Origin: Eledone cirrhosa
Taxonomy: Eukaryota > Mollusca > Cephalopoda > Octopoda > Eledonidae
Direction of reading: 5' to 3'
Length of the DNA: 64,000 nucleotides
Assembly (NCBI GenBank): GCA_964016885.1
Contig: OZ024744.1
Location: 28,406,108-28,470,107, forward strand
In this document: piece by piece, positions 34,886-47,112 of the stretch
How positions within the stretch are numbered: position 1 is the first letter of the stretch
Layout: every line of letters begins with the position of its first letter
The notes under the pieces: generated by a model
What the model saw: only the letters and a program-made list of their open reading frames with translations
What the model was told of the DNA's origin: nothing
Databases searched by the model: none
Program-made: the position numbers and the translations under genes

Positions 34886-36725
34886 TTAAGGGTTTTTTGG
34901 CAATGTTGGGTCCACAGCAGGTGGGAAGCTCCGTTTCAATGTTTCATGTTGTAGGGTTGTTACCCTGATCAGTTTGAGGTTTGTGGGTGAGTCGTTGGTG
35001 GGGAAGGTTTTCCCTTCTGTTTGTATTGTGGGGTCCTTTCGGACAGTGCCTACCAATTCTTTGTTTGTTGTTTTTATGTATGTGTAGTGTGTTTTGTTTT
35101 TTATGTGTGCTGTTTCTGTTTGTAGTTTTCTTTTTGTGGTTGAGCTTTGTGATTGTGGTGGTGTGGGTGTTTGTTTTGTTGGGAAGTGTTTGGTTGTGTT
35201 GGTGGTGATTTTGTTGTTGGTGCGTTTGTCGTTTGTGGCGGTGTGTTTATGTTGGTGTTGGGTGAGTGCGTCTCTTCTGTGGATGTTTTTGTATTTTTTC
35301 TGTCTTTTTTCTTTTTTGGATTTTTGGGGTTCCTCTTCATTCTCACTTGGAGATGTAGAGGTTCCCGTGTGTGAGACTTCTGAATCAGGGGTAGATGGGA
35401 GGGGTATGTTGTGTGGTGGAGTGTTTGTGCAGGTGTTTGTGGAAGTATTTGACAGGGAGGGAGGAGGCATTGGAGAGTTTTTCAGTGGGATTTTGTGTGC
35501 GTGGGTGTCTCTGGTCTGTGGTGGTGTGGGAGTGGATGTTGCAGGTTTTTGTGTTGTATTTGGTTTGGGGTGTTGATGTCGGGGTTTTGGTGTTGGCAAT
35601 AGCACCTTGTTTGTCCTAGGTTTGTTTAAGAGAGGGCAAAATGCCTTTAAGTGTGTGGTTTTCCCACACTTATGGCACTAAGGTATTTCCCCTCCACTAA
35701 AATGGAGATGACATCTTCCTCAATGACGATCCTGTCCGGGATTTTCTCAACTCTCTCTGGCCTTATTTGTACCAGAACCTCGATGCAGGTTGCAAACCAG
35801 TTATTCTGGTCTGTCCTGTCTGCAGATAAGAGGGTGTCCTGATCCTTCTTCAGGATGCAGCGTAGGATCCACCATATGTTGACCTCTGCTGGGATCCTGG
35901 TTATTTTTATTTTGTAGGATCTTCTTCCCATGTATGTGTGGTAGAAAATGTGTTGATCCGTTTTTATTGGGTGAACCGAGTGTTTTTGTGCCAGAGTTTC
36001 GCTCTTAAAGAGCACTGACACACTTCCATACTGTTTAGCTCTTTGGAGGTATGCCACGTCTGGGTTTTTTTGGTAATGATGTCAACTGTTCTGTAGATCA
36101 GTTTCTTTTTCTGTCATCTCTCTTACTTGTGGGGATATGTGTATGTGTGGGGTGTCTCCCTCAAACGTCACATAGCTGGAGGCTTCTTCCAAATATTGGG
36201 ATTTTTGGGAAAAGTCCATAAGGTAATATTTAAAATCTTGTTGCCTAGCAACGGTTGCTGCAAATGAAATTTTGTTATTGTTGTTGTTGGTGGTGATGAT
36301 GGTCTCATTCGTTGTGTTGCCGCTGATTCCTTTTGTTGTATTGTTGTTGTTCTCATTTATTGTGTTGTTGTTGTTGTTATTGTTGGTTGTGGTGGTGTTA
36401 GTATTGGCTACACATCCTTCTGTGTGTGGATACATGTGACGTTTGTGACGTCAGGCGTGTTCAGTTGCTTATAAGCAACTGGAGCTTGTTCCTCTTTTAA
36501 ATATTGAGGCGATAATGTTGGCATTCCTTTGTCCATGTCTGCTACTACCTGCTGGTCAAGTAGGCATGGCTTTCCCTTCCATCTTCTTGTATTGACAAAG
36601 AAGTAGGTGCCTTTGCTTCGGTCATTTTTATTTAAAATTGAAGTGTTTTGCAAAAATATTTTCGAAAATATGTTGGATGTTTTTGCCCTGAGGGGCACGA
36701 TATTTTGGGAGACTGACCAGATCAA
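34886..36725 (-). pseudogene. ORF1 (gag-like, CCHC) of LINE copy 2
   Basis: Four open pieces in shifted frames: 36,408-36,725, 36,082-36,435, 35,647-36,057 and 34,886-35,605. In order they give an N-terminal region of unknown fold; an Asn-rich stretch encoded by CAA/AAT repeats; a conserved block (YHTYMGRRSYKIKITRIP, VNIWWILRC, VLVQIRPERVEKIP) shared with copies 4 and 5; a CCHC zinc knuckle CHKCGKTTHLKAFC that straddles a frameshift near 35,660; a Pro/Thr/Lys-rich basic tail; and the conserved end YTYIKTTNKELVGTV plus IQTEGKTF. In Tx1/L1-group LINEs, ORF1 proteins bind the element RNA; that role is family knowledge. Confidence 0.8.
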
Positions 36726-36842
36726 AATTTGACCATTCAGTCCCTCTACAAATTGGTATAAAAATAAAAGTTCACAATGACGAATTTCTAAAGAAATTTA
36801 AACAAAACTTACCGAGCAGGTTTAACACATTTGTCCCTCCCA

Positions 36843-36852
36843 GAGATAGATA
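36843..36852. repeat. GAGATAGATA junction between LINE copies 2 and 3
   Basis: Only two to three GATA units separate the 5' end of copy 2 from the 3' end of copy 3. Confidence 0.8.
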
Positions 36853-39798
36853 ACTTTCTTTTTATTTGCCACCAGGGCATCAAAAAGTGGGACAAGTACA
36901 ATGGAGGTAGTTTACATAAAAAGGCGTCCTCACTAAGGAGGAGGCAATAACAAGATATAAAAAATAAAATATAAAATATAACAAAAATAAATTTAATAAT
37001 AAAATCCACAATAGGGAGGAGGCGCCTTGGGGGTTCGCACACACCCCCGAAAAAAGTGTGCAACCATTCTCCTCAGGAGCACAGAGAGAGGGTGCTCCCT
37101 TGGTCTTTCATCTTCCTCACCTATAAAAACGGCTGGGGTCCAGCAACTCTCTCTCCATCCTGATTCTTCTTCCGAAATGATATCGGAAGAAACGGACCAG
37201 TTGTTGGCCAGAGAAAAATGTGTCTGACCTCAGTCCTTTCAGACGCGTCCACCATACAACCTCTTTCGCCATGGCTATTGCGCACAGAAACACCGCCTCT
37301 TCTTCGTTTTTGAAGTGGGGAGGCGGCTTGATCGTTACAATAGACTCGGTGGTCAACAGGATCGATCCCACCCTTGACAGCAGTTGTTCGACATAGCCCC
37401 ACAGATCGGCAATGCCCGAGCAGTGTACCAATGCGTGTGCAACGGTTTCCTCGTCGCACACGCATCTGGGACAGATCTTTTTCGAGGGGTCCCTACCCGG
37501 GCGCCCGAGTCTGTAGAGCCTTTCTCGAACGGGCAGAGCCCCTCGGTAGCACTGCCAGGCCAGGGACCTCTGGAAGTTATCCATGGGTCCCGGGCTGAAT
37601 GTCCTACCGAATAGGTTGGCCAGTTCGTCTTCCTCCATGCCTAGGGCTTCTCCGAGGGCGTCGTCGCACCTGCTAACCACCAGCCCTCTATAGAATGACG
37701 AGGTGGATTCTCCACTGACAGCCGGATCCGCCTGCCAGAGAGCCGTGAGCGCCTGGGCACACTCAGTGTGCTAGGCGCCCAGCTTTCTTGGTCTTTACTT
37801 GACCCAGGATTGCAGCTCGGTGAGCGAGACGAGTCTGGGAAAGGCTCGCCTCACAAATGGGGCCCACACCGGTTGACCGGTGAGGAATACCTGGAGGTGC
37901 CGTAGCCTTAATGCGTGTTTACGTATCATTAGCCACGGCATCCTCAGCCTTCCTTTCGAAGGCTGCAGATGGATCTCCTCACCATAGGAGCCCGCTTCTT
38001 CCAAAGGAATTGGAAGAGTGCGCGCTCCATTTTGGCGAGCGTTTCCCTTGGGCAAGGCACGACGGTCATGCGTTAGTAGATGACGGACGCTATATAAGGG
38101 TTCGCCACCTCCGCCCGACCTTTCAGGGACAGTTTGCACTCGGCCCACTTTTGGGTCAGTGCAAACACCCTGTTCGTTACCTCACCCCAGTTCTTCTCCA
38201 CCTGGAGGTCTGGTCCGAACCAGACCCCGTCAACTTCACCGGGCCCTCCGTCCAGCGCCCGACGACGCCATCGGAGGGCATCGATCTGCCCCTCCACGTG
38301 CCGAGTTGCAAACCGATCGACTTGTCCCGGTTCAGCTTAGCCCCTGTAAACCTTTCTTACTCCTCCAGTAAGTTTCCGATCGCCCCGATTTCGGAGACCG
38401 TCGACACCATTACTGTTACGTCATCGGCGTAGGCCGACACCGCTTTCCGCAATTCCGGTTCCAACGTTATGCTTTGCAACAACTTCCGCAGAAGTGGCTC
38501 TAGAGTCACTACATACAGAAGGGAGGAGAGAGGGCACCCTTGTCGGATGGACCGCGCGAATTCGAAAGGTTCCGAGAGGTAGCCGTTCACCTTGACCCTA
38601 GAGCAGATGCGGCTGCTGTGCATAACAGTGATCCAGCCGCTGAAAACGGGTCCGAAGCCTGCCACCGCTAGCACCACATCCAGGTAACCATGGTCGACCC
38701 TATCGAACACGTTAGATTGATACAAGTTGATCAGGGCCCCACCAATGATGTATTGCATGAGGTGGAGGTTGTCGTGGATGGACCTGGACGGGATAGCACA
38801 TGTCTGCGCATCTCCCACCAGATTGCCCACGACAAGCGCCAAACTCTTTGCTAGCACCTTGGCCAAAATCTGTAACTCTGTATTTAGCAGAGTTATGGGC
38901 TTGAAATTATTTATATCGTCCCCCTTGTACTCGTCCTTCCTCACTAGCGTGACTACACCCTTGGTCACAGCACTTCCTATTTCTATTTGAGGCTAACTCC
39001 TTACTAAATTCTATAGAGACTACTCTAATCTGTCTTTTGAGAGTACCCCACCTGCTGTTGACGATGGCGCCCGTCAACCGCTCCTTAACTAAAGTGTTAA
39101 TCCGGTCCCTGTAAGCCTTACTTGCCGGTAAGGACAAGTTGAGCTTCCAATAACCGGGTCCCTGTCTATGCGTTCTGTTAAGGTTGACCATGCAGGTCAC
39201 TAACTTGTGGTCTGAATAGCCAACCATGAGCATTTTTTGACAACTTAAAAAGTCCTTATCCTTATTTCTAACTAAGAACCTATCTAGGTATGACCTAGAT
39301 GTTCCGCTGCGGTTTACCCAAGTCCAGGTTGGCGCAGTCGGAAAATCTAGTCGATATCTATCGGTCAGGTCAAATCGACCGATTAACCCTTTGAGGCTGT
39401 TACACACCTCTCTATCGGGACAGGCCCCTACGTAGTCCCAACTAATAGCAAGGAGCGGGACGTCCCTAGAAAAGTCTCCAGACGATGGAGGAAGTCCGGC
39501 CGCGTTGACCCGAAAGGGCCGTAGACGGTACCAGCCTAAACGCTCCGCCTTCACCACTGCCAAGATCCTGAACCACTAGTCGACCCTCCGGGTTCAAATG
39601 TACCGTCTGTGTTGCGAGACCCAGGTGTTTTTGCAGCAGAACGACAACCCCACCCCCACCTCCGGGCTGACAGTCAGATGCGTGCATCTCAAAGTCATCA
39701 AAGGTGGCGGTCAGCTGTCGCTTGTTGCTGATCCGGGCCTAACCATTACATCTATACGTTGTGACCTGAGGTCATTTAGAAGCATTGCTTGCTTCCAA
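36853..39798 (-). mobile_element. Tx1-like LINE, copy 3 (subfamily B, internal deletion)
   Basis: 3' UTR (36,853-37,116) close to copy 7, with TTTATTTGCCACCAGGGCAT and AAGGCGTCCTCAC landmarks, then ORF2 up to its N-terminal region at 39,798. LINE sequence stops after GCATTGCTTGCTTCCAA and GATA repeats begin. About 560 bp between the endonuclease and RT are missing at 38,972 compared with copy 7 (which has 55,268-55,829 there). ORF1 is absent through 5' truncation. Confidence 0.88.
37117..39798 (-). pseudogene. ORF2 of LINE copy 3
   Basis: The endonuclease part (38,907-39,563) includes the SDHKLVTCMVNLNRTHRQG region; the N-terminal start is in another frame (39,466-39,687). RT pieces at 38,357-38,968 include ITLLNTELQILAKVLAKSLA, motif B GCPLSSLLYVVTLEP and motif C SAYADDVTVMV. 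Motif A reads LINLYQSNVFDRVDH: the first catalytic Asp is replaced by Tyr, so it would be inactive even without the deletion and frameshifts. The C-terminal part (37,117-37,680) has the zinc-binding CPRCVCDEETVAHALVHC. Confidence 0.86.
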
Positions 39799-39803
39799 TT
39801 GGA

Positions 39804-39868
39804 GAGATAGATAGATAGATAAATAGATAGAAAGATGATTGACAGACAGATATATAGATAGATAGATA
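39804..39868. repeat. (GATA)n junction between LINE copies 3 and 4
   Basis: About 65 bp of interrupted GATA/GACA repeats, directly between the 5' end of copy 3 and the 3' end of copy 4. Confidence 0.9.
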
Positions 39869-40099
39869 AATTTATTTACCACAAGGGCGCACAAGAAAAG
39901 GGGACAATACAAAGACATGCCGGGGATATTACATACAGTCTTGTAAAAAAATATAAAACAAACAATTATAACAATCGAAATCCCCAATAGCGGGAGGCGC
40001 CACAAATGGGTTGTTTAATACCCCGTCGATAGAACAACCCTCAACTTCAGGAGCGTGTTGTGAGAGTGCTTCTTTCTTCCTTTTGCTCTCTTCTTTAAC

Positions 40100-43000
40100 C
40101 TACAAGCTTATAAACAGAGAAGGCCCAATCACTCGGGCCATTTTCGCTTCATTCACCCACCTTTCAGTAAATTTACTGGGATGCAATGCCTCTCTCTCCA
40201 CTCTGATTTTCCTTCTAAAGTGATACTTAAAGAAGGGAATCAATTGTTGTCCGGAGAGAAAGGCATCTGTCCTCACTCCTCTCAATCTCGTCCACCATAT
40301 AACTTCTTTCACCATAGCCACTCTACAGAGGAAAACCGCCTCTCTTTCGTTTTTGAAAGAAGTTGGCGGTTTGATCCTTACTATGGACTCGGCAGTCAAC
40401 TGGATTTGTCCCATACGCGACAGAAGTTGTTCTGCGTAGTTCCACAGGTTGGTTACGCCCGGGCAGTGTACAATTGCGTGCAGGACGGTTTCAATGTTCT
40501 GCGCGCATCTTGGACATGTCCTCTTGGAAGGATCCCTGCCGGGGCGTCCGTGCCTGTAGATCTTGTCACGAACTGGTAGAGCTTCTCGGTAGCAGTGCCA
40601 GGCCAGTGACCTCTGGAAGTTGTCCATAGATCCCGGGCGGAAAGTCCTACCAAACCGACTGGTGAGCTCATCGTCTTCGATGACCAGAGTCTCTCCGAGC
40701 GCATCGTCGTCTTTGTAACGTACAATCCCTCTATAGAATGTTGAAGTGGAGTCTCCACTGATTACTGTCCCCGCTTGCCAGAGGACTGCGAGCGCCTGAG
40801 CGTATTCAATGTGCCAGGCGCCCATCGTTTTCGTTCTTTTCTTGACCGAGGACTGCAGCTCCGTCAGCGAGACGAGCTGCGGCAAAGCCCGCACCGGTTG
40901 GGGGCCGGTGAGGATTACCTGGAGATGCCGCAGCTTCAGCGCATGTTTGCGCATCATCAGACACGGCATTCCCAGCCCACCGTTGGAAGGGTGCTGATAC
41001 CAGACGGATAACCTCACCAGCAGAACCTGCTCCTTCCACAGAAACTGGAAGAGCATGCGTTCCATCTTGGCGAGGTGTTCACGTGGACAAGGCACGACAG
41101 TCAAGCGGTAGTAGATGACGGACGTTATGAAAGTGTTCGCCAACTCCACTCGCCCTTTCAAGGACAGTTTGCACTCTGCCCACTTCTGTATGAGCGCAAA
41201 CTCCTTGGCCGTGACCTCGTTTCAGTTTTTCTCCACCTGGAGGTCTAGACCGAAGCAGACCCCGAGCAATTTCACCGGTCCGTCCGTCCAGCGTCCAACG
41301 ACGCTGTCGGACGTCATCGGTTTTCCTCTCCACTTACCGAGTTGCAAACCGACAGACTTTTCCGGGTTTAGTTTTGCTCCCGTCAGCGTTTCGTATTATT
41401 TCAGTAAGTTGCCGATCATCCCGATTTCCGAGGTGTTCGACACCATTACCGTCACGTCGTCGGCATGAGCCAACGCCGCTTTGCGCAGTCCCGGTTCTAG
41501 AGGGATGCCCTGCAACAGCTCTAATTTCCGCAGTAGTGGCTCTAGAGTCAGTACGTACAGAATGGAGGAGAGAGGGCATCCCTGTCGAATGGAACGCGTT
41601 ATTGCGAACGGCTCCAATAGGTAGCCATTCACCTTGACCCTCGAGCAGATGCTGGTGTGCATCGCCTCTATCCAGCCTCTGAAAACGGGACCGAAACCGG
41701 CCGCCTTGAGAACCGCTTCCAATTATCGATGATCGATCTTATCGAATGCCGTAGACTGATCCAAATTGATCAGAGCCCCATCGAAACCGGGTTTACTACC
41801 CACCCTCTCTATGATGTATCGCATGAGGTGGAGGTTGTCGTGTATGGACCTGGTCGGGATTGCACACGTTTGCGATTTCCCTACCAGTTTTTCGACGACA
41901 AGCGCCAACCTCGTCGCGAGCACCTTGGCCAAAATCTTTAACTCTGTGTTGAGCAGAGTTATGGGCCTGAAGTTGTTAATTTCGTCCCCCTTTTTCTCGT
42001 CTTTCCTGGTCAGCGTTACTATGCCCTTGCCTGCAGAACTGGGAATTCTCCCGTTCTGCTGCCAATTGCAGTAGACGAACAAGTCTGGCATGTCTATGTA
42101 AAACTCATAGGGTAGACCATCTAGACCAGGTAACTTGCGTTTCCCGCAGCGGCCCAAAGCGTCCCGTATCTCAGCGTCCGTGATCGATCTTTCGCGGAAC
42201 TCGGTGTCCTTGTTCGAGAGACGCGGCAGGCCGTCTAGGTATGAACTAAAGTTCATTGTCCCGTTCGGCTCACCGTCCTTCTGCTCAAACAGTCGCGCAA
42301 AGTGCTGCTGAAAGGCCGCGTACATTTGTTTGGGGTCAAGTAGCATGCGTCCGTTTTGGTCTTTCAAAGACCGAATCGTGGACTTGTTGCCACTTTTTGC
42401 CTCTGCCACTCGGGCCCAGCTGACAGCTTTCGCTCCTTCGTTTCCTAGAGCATGTGTTTTGCTTCTGACCACGCAGCCTTCGTTTTTCCCGTCGAAACAC
42501 TGGTCCACTGCCGTTCTGGACGCTAACATTCTCGTCGCGTTGCCATTTCTAAGTACCTCCTCTACCTTGGCTATTAGTTCTCTTTCTAGTTTGTTTTTCT
42601 CTACGGCTAACTCTCTGCTAAACGCTATCGATTCTACTCTAATTGCTTTCTTGAGAGTGTACCACTATCTATTGTTGACGATGGCTCCCGTTAACTCCTG
42701 CTTGACTAGTCTACTTATCCGTTCACTGTAAGCTTTACGTGCCGGCAACGACACGTTCAGCTTCCAGTGTATCCGAGACCCTGTCTATGTATTCTATCAC
42801 GGTTGACTAAACAGACGACTAATTTGTGATCTGAATAGGCAACCATGTGCATTCGTGGACAGCTTAACATCTCCTTGTCCCTTTCTCTAATGAAGAACCT
42901 ATCTAAATACGATCTAAATGTACCGCTGAGGTTTGTCCACGTCCACTGTGGTGCAATCGGGAAATCTTGTCGATACCTATCGGGCAGTTGGAATTGGCTG

Positions 43001-43510
43001 ATTAGATTTTTGAGACTGTTGCGCCCCTCTCTACTGTGACATGATTCTACATAGACCCATCGTGCATCTAGGATACCATTCCAGTCCCCCACTAAAACCA
43101 AGGAGCGAGACGTTCTCAGAAAATACTCTAGACGCATAAAGAAGTCTGGCCGCGATTGTGATTGCCCGGTCGGGGCATAAACGGCCACCAGTTTGAAGGC
43201 TCTACCTCCAATACTGTTCACATCTAGGACCACCAATCTACCCTCCGGGTCCAAGTACTTGCTGTACTTCGAGATCCAGGTTTTTCCGAAACATGACAGT
43301 CACTCCCCCTCCAGCTCCCGGCTGACAGAGAGATGCGGAGATCTCAAAGTCATTGAAGATGGGGGTTAGTAGCTGCCTGTTGTGGATCCTGGACTCGGTG
43401 ATGGCTATTACATCTATACCGTGTGACCCAAGGTCGTTTAAAAGTTGGCCCTGTTTCCAGGACATCCCTAGGCCACGCACATTCACGCTTCCAACTCGTA
43501 AGTCAACCAT
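40100..43510 (-). pseudogene. ORF2 of LINE copy 4
   Basis: It starts MVDLRVGSVNVRGLGMSWKQ at 43,510, aligned with the starts in copies 5 and 7. Endonuclease pieces: 43,238-43,510 (ITESRI catalytic Glu region) and 42,757-43,254 (VGDWNGILDARW; SDHKLVVCLVN). RT: 41,723-42,529 with LINLDQSTAFDKIDH, then one TAA where the other copies have a Tyr codon, and 41,396-41,722 with GCPLSSILYVLTLEP. Motif C reads AHADDVTVMV, so YADD has become HADD. The C-terminal part (40,100-41,161) is open for 353 codons with zinc ligands CPRCAQNIETVLHAIVHC. It is inactive, with at least one nonsense codon and several frameshifts. Confidence 0.87.
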
Positions 43511-43829
43511 GTTGGTGGAGAAGAGTTGGAAAAAAGGACGAAAAGGTGCACTTACCTTTTCGTTTCCTGGAGATCGGGTTGTTCAATCTCTATTTCAGTT
43601 CTTGTAGGGGTATTGGGTTGGATGGGGAAACATTTTAATAAGACGCATTTAACAGGATTTTGACAAGGGTTGCCAACATCCTGCGAAAATTGTTCTTTCA
43701 ATTTCTGATAGGCTTCTATTGAAATTCTTATTAGTTTTAGGCGTGGAGACGATTCTGCCTTGACGAAAGTTTTGCCTCCGTCTCCACCTTATGGTTTTGG
43801 GAGATGACCTCCATCAAACTCTTGTTGTT

Positions 43830-44832
43830 TGTGTTGATGTATGCGTATTGTTTTTTTTTTTTTTGTTGTGTTGTTTTAGTTTGTTGTTCGTCCGGGAGTT
43901 TTCTTTTTATGGTGGGTGCTTGTGTTTGGGGTGGTGTTGGTGTTGATTTTGCTGGTAGGGGGATTTTTGACTGTGGTGTTGTTTGTGTTGTTGTTTGTGT
44001 CTGTCGTTGTGTGTTGGTGTTGGTGATTGGAGTTTTGGGGGGTTTGTGGTGTCTCTTTTTTTGTTTTTTAGATTTCCGAGGCTCTTCTTCTTCACTTAAA
44101 GAAGGAGAATCAACCTCATCTGTTGTTGAATAATCATCGTCAGGAATGTGGGTTAGGGGTATGTTGTGTGGTGGTGGTGTTTTGGCGCGTGTGTTTGTGG
44201 TAGTGTTAGATGGAGTGGGATGGGGTGGGTCTGTGTTCTTCAGGGGTGTTGTCTGTGTTTTTCTGTTGTTGTTGGTTGAGTGGCTGTTTGTTTTGGTGTG
44301 TTTGCTCGTTTCGTCTGTTGCTGTACTTGTGGTGGTTGTTGTTTTCGTGTTGGTGTTGGTAATAGTGTTTTTTAATGATGTTGTTGTGGTGTGTTTGTAA
44401 AGGGCATGAGGCCTTTAGGTGTGTTGTGCTACCACAGCGAAAGCAATGAAGTTTACGACCCTTCACCGAAATGTTTATTTTGTTGTTGTCGTCGATGACG
44501 ACTTTTTCGGGTGTTTTGGAGATTCTCTCCAGCCTCATCTGTATCAGAATCTCCAAATCTCTACCCGCCCACCTTTGTCTAATAGTCTTTCGTATTGAAA
44601 GAATAGCATCAGTTTCTGGCTCCACGAAGCCAGCCAAGATCCACCAGACGTTAATGTTTGGTGGTATATTTTTATTTTTTATTTTTTGTGTCCTTTTTCC
44701 AATGTAGGTAAGGAAAAAGGACACGTTATATTCACGGGGTATAAAAAAATCCGTTGTAACGAAATATTTTTTATAGCGAGATCGACCAAAGCAAATCGTT
44801 TTTTTGTTATTACCTCCGAGATTGAAAAACAT
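43830..44832 (-). pseudogene. ORF1 (CCHC) of LINE copy 4
   Basis: The open part 44,206-44,832 carries FFLTYIGKRTQKIKNKNIPP, VNVWWILAGF-like residues (here INVWWILAGF), QMRLERISKTPEKV and the zinc knuckle CFRCGSTTHLKASC, then a Gln/Asn/His-rich tail. A further shifted piece (43,907-44,095) continues the basic, Pro/Thr/Gln-rich part. The N-terminal region seen in copy 2 is missing. Confidence 0.75.
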
Positions 44833-44889
44833 TTCGTTATACTGAAAAAATTGTTTTTATGTCATTCGTTATAACGGAATTTTACCTGT

Positions 44890-45190
44890 ATATATATACA
44901 AATAGTAAAATAAAAACTATATAATATTTATACATAGTATATATTATATTATTTATTATATATAAATTAACGATTGTATTTATTATATATTATTTACAGT
45001 TTGTGTGTAGGTAGGTCTCTCTGGAAATAGGGTTGAAGGGCTGAGGATGTAACATGGCCGTGAGGGGTGGGGAGGGGCTCCAAACGTTTGAGAACCTCTG
45101 CTCTATTCTATTGACGTTTATACTGCAATATATCGATCTAGATTTTTTAATTCATAATATCTGAAATCAATATTGTTTTTTTTATTTGCT
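44890..45190. other. AT-rich stretch, no feature recognised
   Basis: Mostly TATA-rich sequence with short palindromes such as ATATATTATATT. I see no coding signal or element ends. Confidence 0.5.
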
Positions 45191-45199
45191 TTTAAATAT

Positions 45200-45650
45200 T
45201 AGTGTTGTTGTTGCTTCTTGGTTGTTGTTGTTGTTGGTGGTGAGGTGGGGTGGTAGTTGTTATGGTGGTAGTGGTGGTGAAGGTGATGGTTGTTGTTGAG
45301 GTGGAGTTGTGGTGTTTGTGGAGGTGGTGTTGATGGTGTTGCTACGGTGATGGTGGTGTTGCTGTGGTGGTGGTGGTGGTGGTGTGATAGTGGTGGTGGT
45401 GGAGGTAGTGGTGGTGGTGGTCGCGGTTGTGGTGTTCACAGTGGTGATTGTGGTTGCGGTTGCGGTTGCGATTGTTGTAGAGTTGGAGGCAGTGGTGCTG
45501 TGGTGGTGTTGATGGTGTTGCTGTGATGCTGGCGATGGCTGTGATGTTAGTGGTGATAATGGTAGTGGTGATAGTGGTGTGGTGGAGGTGGTGGTGGTAG
45601 TGGCTTTAGTGTTAGTTTGTTGTTACTGTTGGTGATGGTGATGAAGATAG
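45200..45650. repeat. GGT/GAT-rich trinucleotide region
   Basis: Imperfect GTT/GGT/GAT triplets. A Gly/Cys/Val frame at 45,290-45,526 (+) follows from the composition. Confidence 0.85.
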
Positions 45651-45927
45651 CGATGATAATGTCTATAACACTGGACGTTAGCAATCAATGCAAATATATA
45701 TATTTTATATACCTTTTATTTATTTTCTGTGTGTTTTTGTTTAATTGTATTTTGTGTTTGTCTGTTCACTTATGAAAATGGCTACCAACTGGTCTCCTGT
45801 ATCTTCCTGTCTCCTCTTGTCATATCATTTTTTGGTATTTTTTCCTTTATTTTTCGTTTGTTTGGAATCTTTTTTATGATTTTTTTCGCATGTTTATCTT
45901 CTATTTTCATTTTTTATTTAATTATCA

Positions 45928-45929
<2 letters not shown>

Positions 45930-46018
<89 letters not shown>
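45930..46018. repeat. (TTA)n microsatellite, left of Dong/R4-like fragment
   Basis: About 85 bp of perfect (ATT)n. Further (ATT)n tracts lie at about 46,255-46,308 and 46,410-46,504. Confidence 0.93.
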
Positions 46019-46252
46019 GTTGTTATTCCTTGAATCTCAGTCATTGATGTTGGTTAACTGGAAAGTCCGTTGGATTGAATATCAAGCCACTACCTGCAGC
46101 CTCAGATATTCAGGACGTATCGGAGGGTTCTTGCTGTTCCAAGCAAGCATGCCTTTTGAAGCGTTCCAAAAAGCGTGAAGGGGCCGATTTTCTTTAACCA
46201 TCCCTGGAAACTTTTGGAGATAGTCCCCAGTGCGCCTATGACAATCGGGATC
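46019..46252 (-). mobile_element. Dong/R4-like LINE 3' fragment embedded in (TTA)n
   Basis: On the minus strand a 49-codon frame (about 46,103-46,252) reads VIPIVIGALGTISKSFQGW and ends LLGTARTLRYVLNI then stop. I remember this ending as the conserved C-terminus of Dong/R4-type LINEs that use a restriction-like endonuclease. About 85 bp of 3' UTR follow before (TTA)n. Both ends abut (TTA)n, which fits the known preference of Dong elements for TAA repeats. It is a heavily 5'-truncated, non-functional copy. Confidence 0.6.
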
Positions 46253-46274
46253 ACTATTATTATTATTATTATTA

Positions 46275-46309
<35 letters not shown>

Positions 46310-46410
46310 GTTTTTTTTTACACGCAGAAATGCCCATTTGTACCGTCCTGTATTGTCCTGTACTTTCCTTAATGTCTACTTTGTGTAAACCCTTATGGTT
46401 AATAAAGAAA
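46310..46410 (+). mobile_element. LINE-like 3' UTR end followed by (TTA)n
   Basis: TGTCCTGTACTTTCC, then CCCTTATGGTTAATAAAGAAAGCA, then (TTA)n. The layout (TGTCC, CC-TATGG/GTGG, AATAAA, simple-repeat tail) parallels the 3' ends of the Tx1-like LINEs here. It is probably a short 3' stub of a related LINE or SINE. Confidence 0.4.
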
Positions 46411-46411
46411 G

Positions 46412-46504
<93 letters not shown>

Positions 46505-46840
46505 CTAATGTGTGTTTTTTTTTCTATATTATTTCGTTTTTCGTTTTTTTTCCCGTTATATCACCATAATGTCATCAGCTATGACTAGCTCGACTCTGTT
46601 CACTCTATGTGACGATGTGACTACATGTATTTTTATATAGATATTGTTGTTACACAGTAAATAAAACGAACAATTAGCTTTGTTTCATGCTGTGTCGACA
46701 GTGATATATACAGATTGCTAGGGTAAACAGATTGATAGGATAAACAGATTGATAGGATAAACAGATTGATTAACTGATTGGTTATTAGATATATAAACAG
46801 TTGGACAGAGAGACAGACAGAGGGCTAGCCAGATAAATGG
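46505..46840. other. Unique sequence with short 17-bp repeats
   Basis: Ordinary AT-rich sequence; near 46,715-46,775 GATTGATAGGATAAACA is tandemly repeated about three times. No gene seen. Confidence 0.5.
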
Positions 46841-47112
46841 ATAGATAAATATATAGATAGATATGTTTCTTTATTAGCCACAGGGGCACAAAAGAAGGGG
46901 AGAAGTTTACATACAAAGGGGGAAGTTTACATACAATAAAAACGTGTAAAATATTATCACAAATGCAATTGAAAAGTTAATCGATTTTTCCCCAATACGG
47001 GGAGGGAGACATTTCATATGGGTAACACATACCCCCGAAAAAATGTGCAACCCTCATCTCCAGGAATACGAAGAGTTTGTACCCCTTTCCTCTCTTCCTC
47101 CTTTTCCTCAAC

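Larger units (their letters stand above)
31249..36842 (-). mobile_element. Tx1-like LINE, copy 2 (near full-length, subfamily C)
   Basis: About 5.6 kb on the minus strand: 5' UTR (36,726-36,842), ORF1 (36,725-34,886), a gap of about 125 bp, ORF2 (34,759-31,502), 3' UTR with AATAAA, and a degenerate TATC tail (31,225-31,248). The 5' end abuts GAGATAGATA, which is also the 3' tail of copy 3. Its 5' end has the same layout as that of copy 5. The ORFs are broken by several frameshifts, so this copy is dead. Confidence 0.9.
39869..44880 (-). mobile_element. Tx1-like LINE, copy 4 (subfamily C, nearly full ORF2, truncated ORF1)
   Basis: About 5 kb on the minus strand: 3' UTR (39,869-40,099), ORF2 to 43,510, and most of ORF1 to about 44,830. 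The 5' end fades into AT-rich sequence near 44,880 and, unlike the others, does not abut GATA. The 3' UTR matches copy 2 better than copies 3 or 7. Confidence 0.87.

Noticed and set aside
34981..35619. Several plus-strand Val/Cys/Leu/Phe-rich frames
   Set aside because: They are antisense shadows of the Thr/Asn/Pro/Lys-rich ORF1 of LINE copy 2. The same happens at 43,804-44,400 and 50,546-51,049 opposite ORF1 of copies 4 and 5.
31249..44880. LTR retrotransposon or viral gag-pol because of the CCHC knuckle
   Set aside because: No long terminal repeats, protease, RNase H or integrase motifs are visible. The endonuclease is APE-type and the tails are simple repeats, as in LINEs.
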